Made by a program: the position numbers and the translations under genes. The notes beneath the pieces are model-generated. The model worked only from the letters and a program-made list of their open reading frames with translations. It was not told the DNA's origin and searched no databases. Source: Andrena cerasifolii (taxonomy: Eukaryota > Arthropoda > Insecta > Hymenoptera > Andrenidae). From it: 64,000 nucleotides of DNA. Below, piece by piece: positions 36,623 through 49,747 of this stretch (its first letter is position 1; the number at the start of each line of letters is the position of its first letter). The stretch lies in contig NC_135128.1 in the NCBI RefSeq assembly GCF_050908995.1, positions 11,561,114 to 11,625,113 of the forward strand, read 5' to 3'.

Positions 36623-37285
36623 GGGGCAAGAGCGGTTGGACGATAGGGGGTGGGTGGAAGGGCGGGGGTGATGCCAAGAGCAGGGCATGGGCGCAGAGGC
36701 GGCGGAGGGGAGGGGGAGAGTCGAGGGCACGAGAACGAGAAGTGGAAGGAGGTGGATAGGAGACGGAGGTTAGGGGCAACCGTGGCCGCGCGCGGCCGTA
36801 TTGATCTTATCCCCCGACATGAGAAATGCCCGCCGGTTTAATAAACTCCCGGGACTTATGAAGCACGTCAGGGTGATTCACGGCCGCCTCATTGAGTCGT
36901 ATTTATACAACCGCGACTGATAGATTTATGGAGGACAGCGCAGCGTGGTCCCTCCTGCCCCCTGCCATCCTCCCCCACTACCCACTCACTCCCCCTGTGC
37001 AACTCCCTGTCCACCGCTAGCATCGCCACTGCCACCGCCACCACCACCCACCTGCCCGCCCTCCAGTCTCGTACAACGGTTTCTTCGGTGTTCCTTTTTT
37101 CACCTCACCGGTGAGGCGACGGCAGCCGCGGCCGCGGCGGCGGTGGCGATACGCGCGTCATTCTCGTCTCCTCGAGTCACGTCGGCGCGTCAACGCGATG
37201 CCAGACGGAACGGATGGATCTGAGCAGCACCGCGAGGAACAGGAACGTGAAAGCCACCGAAGAACGGCAGTAGCAGGAGCAAGAC

Positions 37286-37315
37286 GGAGGAGAAGAAGAA
37301 GAAGAAGAAGAAGAA
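37286..37315. repeat. (GAA)n trinucleotide microsatellite
   Basis: About ten GAA units. Confidence 0.93.
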
Positions 37316-38239
37316 ATAAGAAGGGGGCGGGTGGTCGTTCGACGGGCATGGTGGACCATCCATGGATGTCAGGAGGGGTCTATGGCGTCACACATGTACC
37401 TCACCTCGCACTCGGGAAAGAGCAAGCAGCCTTATAAAGTAGCCCGGCTACGATTTAATCCCAAATTTATTTCCTCCATTAGTAAGAGCTTGTCTCGGAA
37501 CCTCGAGCGTGAGCGAGAGGCTGACGAGGACGATGCTGCCTTTTCATCTCCCCACCAACCCTTTTACTCCTTACCTGTCTCTCCTTTCTCACTCTCGCTC
37601 TCCCCCACCCATTCCCAAACTCTCTCCCTCGCCCCTGTGTGTGTCTCACGGGACCATCGGAATGCACACCGGTGCATCGGTGCATCTTAAGTACACCACT
37701 ACATTATGACTCCTATATCGCCATCTTTATTATATCCGCAGCACACCGGTATCAGCGGTCACGTTTGACGTTACTTTTCCTTCTCACCTTGCTTCCTTTT
37801 TTGACGGTTCCTCAAGCCTCGCTATCTGCCTGTTGACAAACGCCAGATTCCAAGAACTGTCGATCTGGTACGGGAGACGAATTTAAACAACTGGGCCCGT
37901 TTCTTCTTCTGTTGAAATTTAAACGTCCCGCCGCCGCGGTTGCAAGAAGCTTATACTCTGCGCACAAGGCGGATACCATGTCCTTTCACTCTCTTTCTCT
38001 ACCCCTCGTATTACGCGTTACATCGGTTGCAAAGGATTCTTATAGTTGTATACCAAGCCGACAGATGGCGCGGGTAGTCTGAAGGTGACCTATCGAAGTG
38101 GTCCGAGAGTATATTTAAAACACGTTCCTACGAGGGTATATTCGCAAGGAATCATCGTAGGTGCTTGTAACGAATAGAAACACAGCAGATAACCCGGTGA
38201 TGAGTGGCAATGATTGATCGCGGTGCGTTTTATTAAATT

Positions 38240-38640
38240 CCTTACATAAAGATTCGGGTCGCAAGACACTGATGGGTCAGAACCACCTTCTTGCATATCC
38301 CAGGGTCTGAGGTATGTTTGACAGGTGGTAGCCTGAAAGCATGAACCCAGGACGGGAACTGCTGATCCCGGGGTACCTGAGCTGGAGGCTCAGCACTGCT
38401 GAGACCATGCACGGGGCTTAGCTGCAGCATTCTGCGAGTACGACAAGTCTACGTAGACTTGTTGGGATGATAGAGAGCGAGGGTTACACAAGCAGATTGC
38501 CTCAGTCTGCGTGGTAGAGATCTGTAAGGGTTCAGGAATCGCCATCTAATCACCTCCGAAATTGTGGGTGCTTTTGGGCCTGCTGGAAACATTGTCCGCT
38601 GCCCCTGACGGGCAGTGGCTTGGCAGAGGAAAGTGAATGT
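38240..38640 (-). other. possible retroelement tail or structured RNA, unassigned
   Basis: This 400-bp block differs from its surroundings: balanced base composition, many short self-complementary segments (for example CTGAGCTGGAGGCTCAG), and a perfect 20-bp palindrome ACAAGTCTACGTAGACTTGT at 38443-38462. On the minus strand it ends shortly before an AATAAA signal (near 38230) in the sequence TTTAATAAAACGCACC. This is the look of the 3' end of a non-LTR retroelement or of a structured RNA. There is no poly-A tail and I do not recognise a family. Confidence 0.25.
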
Positions 38641-38837
38641 CAGTGCGAGCTCCTAACCCTAATCGCCGCGCCGTATCGATTGGGTGCAACCGTCTTCGCC
38701 GTGGCTACTTCCTGGTTTATTTATTTATCTCGCGGGGTAGTTTGCCTACTGTTACGCGTACGGGCTGCTACGGCTGGGCCAGACCAGGCCAGGCGGGCCG
38801 GGTCGGCTCGCGTCGCTCGTCACGAGGCCGCGAACAT

Positions 38838-38881
38838 GGGAACACGCGAACACGCGAACAAGCGAACAAGCGAATACGCGA
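38838..38881. repeat. 8-bp tandem repeat (GCGAACAC)n
   Basis: About five units of GCGAACAC or GCGAACAA. Confidence 0.85.
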
Positions 38882-39398
38882 CTACGTGACTAGACGAGTA
38901 CGTAACACGCGTACGCGATCCACGAGTACGCGGATGGTCGCGCAGACAGCTACGTATACCCGAGGCTCGCAGTGTGCGCGCGCGTTGGTCACTTGCCATA
39001 AATCAGATTCCCGTGAGATAGCCGGCTAGCTGCTTCACTCCGTTGAGTTTTATCGGTCGTACCGGCGCCGCGTGCTAATTAAACTGACGTGAAATAATCG
39101 CGGCCGTTTCACGATTGATCGTTGATCGAGGTCGGCCAAGTACCAGCGCGCATATTCTTTCCCTCGTCCGTGGGTACTAGCGGGGCACGAAATATGCGAC
39201 TGACTTGTAGCTTCGATTCCAACTACGGTTTCGTGGGGGAAACGAACCTACCCAGAGCAAAGACAAAGCTGACAAGTGGTTGCTAATAATGGGCGAGCGT
39301 CGCGGCGAGCCGTCGAGATCGAAGGATGAGTGATGGCGTGCAAGTGCATATTTTGGACGAACGCGTGGATAATTAGGAAGCACGAGAATCGAGTTGCT

Positions 39399-39440
39399 TT
39401 GGAATTGGAATTGGAATAGGACTGGGAATGGGAATGGGAG
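39399..39440. repeat. (GGAATT)/(GGGAAT)n hexanucleotide repeat
   Basis: About seven degenerate 6-bp units. Confidence 0.85.
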
Positions 39441-42400
39441 CGTACTCGCGGTACTCGTAGGAGCACGGTGAAGCAACGACGGCTACCGGCCGTGGATTTA
39501 TGCGATCCTTGGCCGCGTGGGGAGGATCGAGCTGCAAGTACGTACATACATACCTGGGTTCGTATCGTTCGTTCCGGGTGGGCATAAGGCGGCTCTCTTC
39601 ACTCCGCCTTAGGACGCGCATGCACACGTTCTTAGCTGTTAGCTATGGAGGTATACGTGCAGACGCGCGCGGACCTTGGAAGAACGGTCGTAATTATAGA
39701 GTCGGCACTCGGCAGGATAGATGCGTGGCAAGCAGGACGCGAATTGCGTTGTTCGTCGTTCGTCGTTCGTCCGCCTACGAGTTTAGGCTGTTTCCACTTA
39801 TTCCCTATTGTCTGCAAGGATTCGTGTTGAACGTTCGTTAGCTAAACGCACCGGTAGAGAGGGAGAGGAACTAGGAAAGGACAATTGGTGGTTGCGTGGC
39901 TGGTTCCCTCTGGACTCGAGCTATCTCGACGAGTCCCTTCCTCTTCGTTGAAAGATCAGCCATCCGTCGATTAAGGAAAAGGGAATTCAGCCGTTCCGAA
40001 GCTAGGTATGTCGAAAGAAAAGGTCTGAATACTTTCTCCCCATCGCGTCGCAAAGTAGTTTACGCGCGAGTCGTCGAGCAGAAAGACTAAACAGGTTTTC
40101 GAGGACGCCGGTAGCAATAAAGACTAATACCAAAGTATCATCTAACTCTGTCGAGATATTTTCGAGGCGGACGCGCGTTATCTCGCTAGGACGGTCGCAT
40201 CTCGTATCTAAACTGCGCGCAAACTTCTCTCGGTCTTAAAATATGAGGCGTCTTGGTGGTTCTTAACTCGCGATCAAGGACGTCCTGCGTCCACTCGCGG
40301 TTCCTTCGCCCGCCGCGCCACGCCGCGCCGCAACGGTGAATGCGAATCGGACGCCTATCGTATTCGATGCGACCGTCATCGTAGCCAGTAAAACTCTAAG
40401 AGTCAATCAACTTTTTCTCCCGAGAAGCAGGAGGTATCGTTTCATGCGAAACAGCGGTGTTTTTCGAAGCGAAATGGTCGAGCGGTGAAACGCGCGAACC
40501 TGCTGGATATATTCCGCGAGACCACGCGCGGTAAAGTAAAGGCGAGGAAAGATGCTGCGCTGTAATTAATGGCGGAGCGAGTTCGTCACAAATCACGTGG
40601 CCCGTCCTATAACTCACCGAGCTGACGCGTATTTAAATAGAGCCCGATAGAGGAGGAGAGAGACGAGAGAAGTTTCTCGGTGCGGCAAACATGCGCCTCC
40701 GCTTTGCCGCGTCAAAAGCAACGGTGACTTTCAAAACGGTGACTTGTTTCGATTTAACCATCGGCCAGCGTCTGGCCACGTTCTCCGGGAACAAAGCGCA
40801 AGCGAAACAAAGCTGGCCGGGGAAAGCTGGACCAAAGATCGATCGATCGGATCGCAAGCAAAGCGAGCTCGAAAAAGAACGGGTCATGGATGCCGCGGTA
40901 GGTGGCAAGACGATATCCAGTGACACCGTTCCACGAGAGAATACCCTGGCTCCAGCGTTCAAGTTGGCCTTGGAATGCCCTGGCACGAAGAATCGCGAGT
41001 TTCGGCGATTTCCGGGATCCAGGGGATCCACCGGCGCGGCGCATCACCCCTGACGCGAAATCCAGAGCTACGATCCCGGTGAGCATCGTGCACGACGAGC
41101 CGTGCCATCCTCATCCTCCGCTATCGAAAAGCTAGTATTTATAGCTCCATTAAGGTCGGGACTAAATCATCGCCGCAGCCACAACTTTGTTGTAGCCAGA
41201 CCGGGCCGGCACTGCCCATCCAATACCTTCCAGCCGCACGGACCTCTTGTCTAATATTTCGTTGCTATGGCGTGGTCGACTACACACGCCTGCCTGTATA
41301 TATCAAGTACCGATATCGAGCTTGGAGGATGAAAATTTTACCGCGTCGCTTACCGGCGAAACGAGAAACGGTGAAACGGAGAAGCGTGGAAGCGGAGTGA
41401 AGCCTTTGGGCCGAAAAGAATGGAAAGCAAGGGGAGAGAACAGGAAAATGCTGTCGTTCGATCAGAGCCTTTTCGGTCCTTTTCTCCCCTCTACGTATGT
41501 TTCGTAAAGCCTTGGTCCACCTTTCATATAACTTGGAATCGCATTCTGGAAATAGGAAACTCGAGTCCTTGTGCGACATTATGCGTCCCGATCGTTGCTC
41601 GCATTCCGGCATCCACGGATATTCCCCGCCGATCCGGAAGGTGTAGCCGATAGATGGAGAGACGTGGTCGGAGATGCTTGAAATCGGAACCAAGGTATCA
41701 CGGATGCGTCAAAGCGGCGAATCGCGAATTCGTGTTGGGTCATTGCACGGCCAGCACGGATTTCGATCTGGTGCGCTACGTCCAATTCATTTCGTTTCGA
41801 TTCGGCTCGATTCTGTTTTACTCTGTTCTGTTCGGTTTGATTCAGTTTTGTTTAGGTCGGATCAGCTCGGTTCCGACTGGAACAGAGAGGACAGGTTCGA
41901 TTCGATACCTGATCCAGGTCGCTGGTGGCGCAAGTAAATATGTCCCGATGACGCGCTGGTGGCGGCAGGATATCGCGAGCCATCGGGTTGTTTAGTACCT
42001 CGGAGGGTGTCGAGCAGGGGGGTCCGTCAACAGCATACATTACAAGCAGCACTTGCTTCCAACTACTACAGCCGACCTCCTCCGTGTGCCGCATCCATCT
42101 TACCGTGAGAAAGATTTGACGACGCACCAACAAACGATGGGTGCAACCCGGCGCGTCTGTATTCATAAGTATACTACCTACAAACCACCTAATCAGTTCC
42201 TTCGTTCGGACTGCTACCCCGTGGACGAGAAGAGAATCGGAAAGTTCTCTCCACCATTCTTCATCGAGCATCGATTTCACAGACCAGACCGACGAGACGA
42301 ATTCTAGCTAATGACCGGTAAATGAAAATAGCTGGCGACGGATCGCGCGTGTCTACGCCTGTGCGATAGAATTGGCGCCGGTTGATCGGTCGATCGGTCG

Positions 42401-42632
42401 ATTGGTCGATTGCGGTTTGTATCGGCGTGTACCATGCCGGCCGACCGGCCAGCCGGCCGCTATCGAAGAGCGGCCCTTGTAACATAAAATGCTGATTTTA
42501 TTTAAACGCCAGTTCCCCTTTCCTCTTCGTTCTCGTCCAGTTTCGTAGCCACCGGTGTATTTATCGCGGGGCATTCCGGCCGGACGTAAGTATGTCGGTC
42601 CCTGGTACGCCCGTTAATAATGTCCTTAATCC

Positions 42633-42746
42633 TCGAGCTCGAGCTCGAGCTGGAGCCCGAGCCGTAGCCGGAGCCGGAGCCAGAGCCCGAGCTCGAACCC
42701 GAACCCGAGCTCGAGCCCCAACCAGAGCCCGAGCTCCAGCTCTACG
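42633..42746. repeat. (GAGCYC)n hexanucleotide repeat
   Basis: About 19 degenerate units related to GAGCTC and GAGCCC; gives Glu-Leu or Ala-Arg periodic frames of no significance. Confidence 0.9.
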
Positions 42747-43063
42747 GCGATCCTCCCTCTGCCACCCCTCGTCCCTGGAGCTTTTTTGCATATATCGCGG
42801 CCAAACGTATACCGAGAACCGACCGAATTCTCGTTTTTCGAGGAGCTTTTTCGACGATACGCGACGTCTACTTTACGACCGTTTCGATCGGCTCGACGCC
42901 GCGACCTCGTCGTTCCCTCGCCCCTCGCCCCTCCGCCAGCCCCAATAACAAGCAGAAACGATTGCCACGCGTCTAGATTACTGCCCGCCGCGATGATGTA
43001 CGTACGTTTACGCACGAACAGGGAAAAACATCCGTTCGAATTATCGACTAAGTAGGTATGTAG

Positions 43064-43577
43064 CAGGGGTTGAAAACAGTTATGATATCGGTTTCGGTTC
43101 TCGAAACAGTTACGAGAACCGAAATAATCTTGAAACAGTTACGAGTGAAAACGGTTCTGGCCTATATCGGTTTCGGTTTCAGTTCTACGGAACAGATATT
43201 ATATCGGTTCCGTAACGGTTATATATCGGTTATACAGTAAATTCTCGCTATAGGCTGGGCTCGCTTCAAACATGCGTAAGCGCCTTTTAAATTATGCTTA
43301 AATAATAAACAAATCGAATTTCCATTAAAAAAATGTGACATTGATCGCAAATATTTTGGAACGTGCTACGCGTACCCGATGCGTAACAGATAGGATACAT
43401 TACTGTTATAAAACCGATATAATATCGGTTCTGCAGAACCGTAACCGAAATCGATATAGCCAGAAATTTCGGTTCCTTATAACAGTTATTCAGAATATCT
43501 GTTTTTCATAACTGTTTCAATCAGAACCGATATAGAACAGTTTGAAACAGTTATTCTCGGAACCGTTTCAAGCCCTG
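43064..43577. mobile_element. 514-bp hAT-like MITE with 8-bp target duplication
   Basis: Ends are CAGGGGTTGAAA and, inverted, CAGGGCTTGAAA. They are flanked by GTATGTAG (43056-43063) and GTACGTAG (43578-43585), an 8-bp duplication with one change, as expected for the hAT superfamily. The interior is largely built of variants of CGGTTTCGGTT, CGATATAAT and AACAGTTA in both orientations, so the copy is rich in short internal inverted repeats. No transposase is encoded. A second, truncated member lies at 19938-20070. Confidence 0.85.
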
Positions 43578-43870
43578 GTACGTAGTTACTACCGTCAATT
43601 CATCAAGGATGCGTTCGAGCTGAGCCCAATGCACACGCAACGAGTAAAATTGGTCAAGCAAGGGAGCGAGCGTTCCGAAAGCATTCGCGACGTTCGTGAG
43701 GACGGTGGGCCTCGAAGTCGAGAAGGCCTAGAATTCTAGCTCGAGAAGGAGGATACAGGTAGAAATTAATTAGAGGACCGTGCGAAACGAACCGGACCGC
43801 CTAATTACCAGTACGGGCGAGCAGCCTCGTTTGGCGCAACTACAAAAGTTAGGAAAAGCCTGGGCGCGGC

Positions 43871-43899
43871 GGGGTGGGAGCGGTCGCGGGGGCGGGGGC
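43871..43899 (+). other. potential G-quadruplex
   Basis: Runs GGGG, GGG, GGGGG and GGGGG are separated by 1, 9 and 1 bases. Confidence 0.5.
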
Positions 43900-45639
43900 G
43901 GTAGCGTGAGCTTCCGCGGCACCGAGAAACGCTCGAGTCTCGGGTAACGGTAAGAAGGAGGTTGCGGAGAAGAGAATTTCAGGCCACATCGAGACAACCG
44001 GGGCTAAACAGCCATCTAAATGCATCCGAGGTGGCGCTCGCTGCCATTACGGCTGATGGACGCTTATTGACGCGCGCCCTGCCAGCAACCGAGTCAGAGC
44101 CTTCCTCCTGCAAACCCTCTAGGATTCCCCGATGGAAAGAGTCTCCCTCTGCCTCTCTGCTCTTGCTTCGGCTGTTCACCTTCCTGCCGTAGAACCCAGT
44201 ACAAACCCTCTTTTACAGCCCTGTCCCGCACACGGAAGCGCCACGGACAGGGCCACCTTCGTCTTTACACGGTAATGCCGGGAAAACGTCGCGCAGCTTT
44301 AGACCGTATCCAGTGTTTCGCTCTGCAACCCCGTCACGAACCTGCTCGCCACCGGCTTTCGAACCGTCTTCTACGCGACCGCTTTCCGTCTCCAGACGCG
44401 AATCGAGACGCATAGGTACCGCACCGCCCCGCGGGCTGAGGAAACAGGGCGTACCCAGGACTCTGGGCAACCGATCGGCTCTCAATTCCCGAGGAATTCA
44501 TCGCGCTCGCCGACGCTGTGTGTCACCGCCACGACGGAATTATCGCGTTATTTATACGGTAATAATAACGAGTTAGTGTACCTATGCGCGGGATGTGCTT
44601 TATGTGTTTGCGAGCCATTAGGGGTAGTACTGTAATACAGCGAGAGGGGTGGGATCCTTGCTCACACCCATCTTCGCAACCCTCCCTGCTAACGTTTCTC
44701 TCGCCAACGGCTGCGTCGAGCCATTCCGAGAGCACCGGTTGGTGTCGTTCGCAATTAAATAGATCGCTGATAATCCATGCGAAGAAACAAAAGTGATTTC
44801 AGTCTGTCGATCGAAGAGTTGAAAAATTCGATTAGATCGGGTCTATAACCTGCCGACTCGAAGATCGGTCTGGTTGGTCATCGCGGTCGACGCGAAGAAC
44901 CTGCGGCTTCGGATGATTGGCTCGCATCGATCCGCCGTGCTGAGAGCAATAGATCACCGAAGACATCGACGCCATACTGGCCTCGGTTCCTCTCCCCTTG
45001 TTTCTCTTTCTTCCCGCTCATTCATCCTGTACTCGATTCGCGTCCACGAACGGAAACGATACGAGACCCTTGTCCGATAGATAGAAAGTTTGGTTTTGGA
45101 CGGTGAGAGCGGAAGATGCAGCGGAGAAAGCGCGGCAAAAGAAATTGCGAGACCTCGGAGGAAAGACAGAGGGGTGGAAAGAGTTGAGAGAGGGGACTCT
45201 TAGCAGAAGGATCGCCGAATCCGTGTACGTGTGTATACGTATGCAGGTGTTGGGACGCGAACGTGTAAACGCGAAGGGCAGAGCGATCGGATGGAAAAGG
45301 GGGCGGGAACGATGGAGGGAGGGTGGTAAAGGAGGATCTGAGGCAAAAGGAGGCAAATGGCTGGGGAGCTAGGAAAGCTAGGATCGCGAGCAAGGAGGAG
45401 AGGGCCAAGAGAGAAGGCAGCCAGAAGCGAGCCCGCGGGCGGGCGGCGTTCGCGGTGCGCTGTTGTTCGATTCGGGCCGCGCGGTCGCGGAGAATACGAA
45501 CGGCCGAATTATGAAAATGGTCCCGTGTGACGCGGCAACCACCCTCGCCAGAAGAGATAGCTCCGAGCAATAAACATACCACCCCTCGGCAGCCCCGTGA
45601 CTCGCCTTCGATCCTCTGGCGACTCGAGTCGCTTCCAGA

Positions 45640-45705
45640 CGAGACGGGAAACGGGAAACGCGCGACGGGTAGACGGGTAGAGGAGCAGACGGGTAGACGG
45701 GGGAC
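45640..45705. repeat. GACGGGTAGA-type short tandem repeat
   Basis: Degenerate 7- to 10-bp units around GACGGG and GGGTAGACG. Confidence 0.7.
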
Positions 45706-47131
45706 GAGGGCTCCCAGTCGCACCGATTCGATCCGATAAAGTCTCGAAACTCGTGAAACGGACGAACCGTTTCTTTGTTCTCGTCCGTAGCTTGTACGCG
45801 ACGGCCGCGCGTACCTACTTTACTCTCGAGACTCGTCGAGCACTGCACCCCTGCGAAAGATAAGGATGAGGAAATTGCAGCACGCTGCCGCCGTCACCAC
45901 CACCTCCACCACCAACGTCAAAGAAATCGTACCGTCGCAAAGTTAATCCCGAAATGCGGTCACAAACGATTCGCGCGGAAAATACGCATCACCCATTGCC
46001 CTAAAAGCTGTTTAGTACGCCGAAGCATTTATCCTGGAGTCTGCCTCATAAATTTCCATTTCGACCTCCGTTCTTGGCGAATCGTTGCCGGGCTATGAGA
46101 GTGCAGCTTCAACGATCGCGTATGGTATGTACTCGACGAAATGATAAATGATAAACGACACTGTTGCGACGCATAGGTGCCTATAATATTTGTAATAACA
46201 AAGCGCGACAGTAACGCCGATGTAACGACAGGTACGTGTACAGGTGGTCCGACACAGGAAGCGTTGTTTATTCAAGATCAGGGTAACTTTCGATATGGAT
46301 ACGAAGGGACGTTCGTGGACCTTTTCGCTTGGGTTCAACTACTCCGCGGCCTTGCCGCTACTCGCTCGTCACTCGTCCATCACTCATTGTCAGTAAGGCT
46401 GAGAGCCGTCTGCGGCTACGCTCTACGGTGTCCGATTTCATGATTTCGAGCACTTTCCAATTGAATCGATGAGAACGGAATAAGGGGTGTGCTACGATTA
46501 TACGACGAAAAGTGAGCCACGGGTGTTTATTTTCTCACGTTTTTTTTTTCACGCGCACGCAAAACCTGTTTACCTTCACGCCTGGATGATTTGACCTATT
46601 TCCCTATTTCTCTTCCATCGGCGCTACACATGCACGGTCAGCAAAATAGTAAAAGTAGGTCAACTCGGTGAGGCGTTAACGTAAACACGTTCCGAGCGCC
46701 ACCGCCGCTGCGCCGGGACAATCGGCTTGAATCAACTTGGAAAAACGTGAGAAAGTAAACACTCGAGGCTCAGTTGGGGTCGTATGGTGTGCGTATCTTA
46801 CCTTTCATTCAGTTCCCCTCCCGCTTCTCCCATTGACGGATACACGGATGCCTAAAGCAGAACGCCGTAGACGTAGACCGTAAGTTCTTTAAGCTCTGTC
46901 GATGAATCTCGAGGCTGGTTTCATTTCACCTTTCCACTAGCCGGGAGCACGCGATCTCAAGAATTCAGTCTGGTATGTCCCGTGCTAGCTGTCTAATTGT
47001 ATCGACGATTCACTGGCAATTAAGGTCGGTCGGGCCCGTGACGACGCGTCTTTCAACTTTCAAGTTCTCCGGGAACCAAAAAGGGAATGAAGTGGAGTAC
47101 GATCGAGCGTTGCAGCAACATTTGAATTGGC

Positions 47132-47160
47132 CGATTCGATTCGATTCGATTCGATTCGAT
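47132..47160. repeat. (GATTC)n pentanucleotide microsatellite
   Basis: About six perfect GATTC units. Confidence 0.95.
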
Positions 47161-48470
47161 CCGCTTCCACGTTTCCTCGTTGTAAATCTTTTTCTGTTGA
47201 CCTTGATGGACAGGCTTCATACGCTAATTGCCCTTTTTTCCTTTTTTCCTTTTTTTTTTCATTTTTGGACGTCGAGCCAGCTCTGGCCAGGGGTTCAACA
47301 GGTGTCGTGGCGGTGGGTCACGGGAAACTTTTATTTGAGAGCGCGAGCCGAACGAGCGAGGGAACTCGTGAGAGAAATAGGGAGCGAGCGACAGAGGGAA
47401 AGAGAAAGCGAGAGGAAGGGGTGTAGAAGGAGGGTGAAAGAGGAACTAGAAAGGAGGGTGTGGGAGAGGGTGTACGCCGAGTTGAGCGAGCGAACGAGCG
47501 AGCGGGAGTCTATTAGTTCACCCCGGAAAAACGCGACCCCACCGGATCCCTCTGTACGTTGACTCGACCCCGTTGTTTGGTATCACTGATTTTTTTTTCT
47601 TTCTTTCCTCTCTTTTTTCCATTGAAACGCGTCGACCACCGTAATCGCTCTGTCGAAGCAATCCCTCACTCGGTCCGATCTCACGACAGAAGGTCCGATA
47701 ATCCTGCGCGTTGTCCGCGCGGACGAGTTTTTCCAACTTTTCCACCGTTCCCGTGCCCTGCGAGCCGTTAATATTTCCCCCCTTTTATCGAGTCTATCCG
47801 CGACGTACGCACGATTGATCTCGTTACCGCGAGTCCACCGTGTGCCTCTGTTTCCTCAGCTTCTCCGCCTTGTCCCCGCGGTGCTCGCGACTCTAAAACA
47901 ATTTTCACTGTTTCAAGAATGCGTATGGAACTGTTACGACTCGAACAGGTGGAGCAGACGAGGCGGGAGGAACAACGCGGCTGTTGAACTGTTCATTGTC
48001 ATCGAGGGTATCCAGGCAGCTCCGTGCACGATCATTCTCGCCGATCGATCCGCTTGCCGCGGTGTCGTGGCGGCAAACTTTAAACCTTTAAACATCACCA
48101 TTCGGACCACTCCGATCAAGAACACATTGCTCATTGCTCAGTCTCTTCTATTATATTTATTCTCTCTCTTTTCGATTCTTTGCTTTTTTCTTCTTCTTGG
48201 CTCGCCTCGCCTCGCTTCGTCCCGCCTCATCTCGTCGCGTTTCGTATCGTCTGCTCCATTCGGCGAAGAGACGCCGAGTCATGATCGTCTTGCGTTGTTG
48301 CACCAAGTGATTCGATAGCAGGGAGAACCGGACGCTCGTTGACTGACGGAAATCGATGCGTTTCATTTATGAGGACAATTGAATGTCCGCGGGTAATCCA
48401 GTGACGATCGCAGGCGAAACGACGCGAGGTGAGTGGTGACGCGCGACCGACGCGGCGCCGAGCAAGCCTA

Positions 48471-49236
48471 AGGTGAATGTCCCCATTTCTGCTCATTTCG
48501 TATTTTTCTTATTATTATAAGCGTCACGTTTGTACTATAGTTACAGCGAAATAATTGTAAATTATTTGAACATTTACGCGAGGGTTGCACGAGCTTGGGG
48601 CTAATCAAAGTGCAGCATAAGCAACGAAAAACGTTTAAAATGAGAGACTCATGATTTTTCGACCGTGTTTTGAAAGTTCTTATTTAATAACTAAAATGAA
48701 TATCGTACTGTGCTCTAGATGTAGATTTTTTACTATTTTTTATTATTTTAAGTAGAAAACAGGTGAGTAGGTTTAGGATCAAGTGAATCACCGTCGTGTC
48801 CGCATTTCTATATACTCATCAAAATTTTAGCAACGTAACCTAACAATTCAATATATGCTGTAACCTCTATTTCTATTCGAAGGCATTTTATTTCTTTGTT
48901 TATCATTATTTTATGCTTTACTGTTGTGTTATAAAACACCTGCATAAAAAATGTAACTTATTTTAACCTGAAAAGGCAACATATTATGTGAGCAGAAATT
49001 GGTACAAATGGTGAGTAGAAATACGTATATCATTTAAACATTTAAAGCATTATATTTAATTACAAATTACTAGTAATTAAACATCTTGAAATATCTTTCT
49101 GAAATAGTTTTCGACTGGTTGATTCATTATTAAAGAATTAATCAATTACTCTGCAAATTTTGATCACAAACAAACTTTTTACACCTTCTTTCTGACGAGC
49201 AACCTCTTAAATGATCAGAAATTGGGACATTCACCT
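48471..49236. mobile_element. 766-bp TA-flanked non-autonomous element
   Basis: TA (48469-48470 and 49237-49238) flanks ends AGGTGAATGTCCCCATTTCT and, inverted, AGGTGAATGTCCCAATTTCT, continuing GCTCAT and GATCAT. Terminal inverted repeats of about 25 bp with a TA duplication fit the Tc1/mariner/pogo group. Inside, the motif ATTTCTNNTCA recurs, at about 48810 on the plus strand and at about 48988 and 49012 on the minus strand, as subterminal repeats. No coding sequence of note is present. Confidence 0.8.
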
Positions 49237-49747
49237 TACCACCTATGCGAAGAATCCGCGAATGGCTCCGCGCAGTTGCGAGCACCGAGAGAAGGCGGAG
49301 GGAAAAGAGGGAAGCGACTGGTGCAAGGGATCAGAGGGATCAGAAGGAAGATGACGGGACATTTGCCGGCTAGCATTGTTACGTGGCTGAGTTCCCCTTG
49401 GCCTAGCGATAGCTAGATTCATACCTACCTGGAATATCGTATAATACCTACTCTTGTATAGGCTGGGCAAAGTAAGAGGCCGTAACGCGGCCGTAGCAGG
49501 CCAATGGAAGCAAGGCTGGCCGGATCGAGCGGAGATAATAGCAAAGAGATAAGAGGAACGGCTCGTTACATTACATTCGACGCGGTAGTTATGCGAGCTC
49601 GTTGTCATTCTCTTGTTCGCTGTGTGCAGTCCAGTGCGTTTGGATTTTCGATCCTCCTGCACACGGCGCGGGGCGGTGTGATCTCCGGAAAACTTGGCGA
49701 ATCAGACGGGGCGGGTGCCGCAAGCAGGGGTGTGCTTGAATTTTTGC

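Larger units (their letters stand above)
36266..43055. other. GC-rich stretch, no gene recognised
   Basis: Outside the small arrays listed and the 38.24-38.64 kb block, I see unique GC-rich sequence with overlapping short frames only. A copy of the dispersed GC motif with one mismatch lies on the minus strand near 40304. Confidence 0.5.
43586..48468. other. GC-rich stretch, no gene recognised
   Basis: Unique sequence with small repeats at 45640-45705 and 47132-47160 and a G-rich tract at 43871-43899. The longest non-repeat frame is 233 codons on the minus strand (45022-45723) without any motif I know. Confidence 0.5.

Noticed and set aside
38240..38640. SRP, RNase P or RNase MRP RNA gene
   Set aside because: The block looks structured, but none of the conserved core sequences of these RNAs that I know is present.
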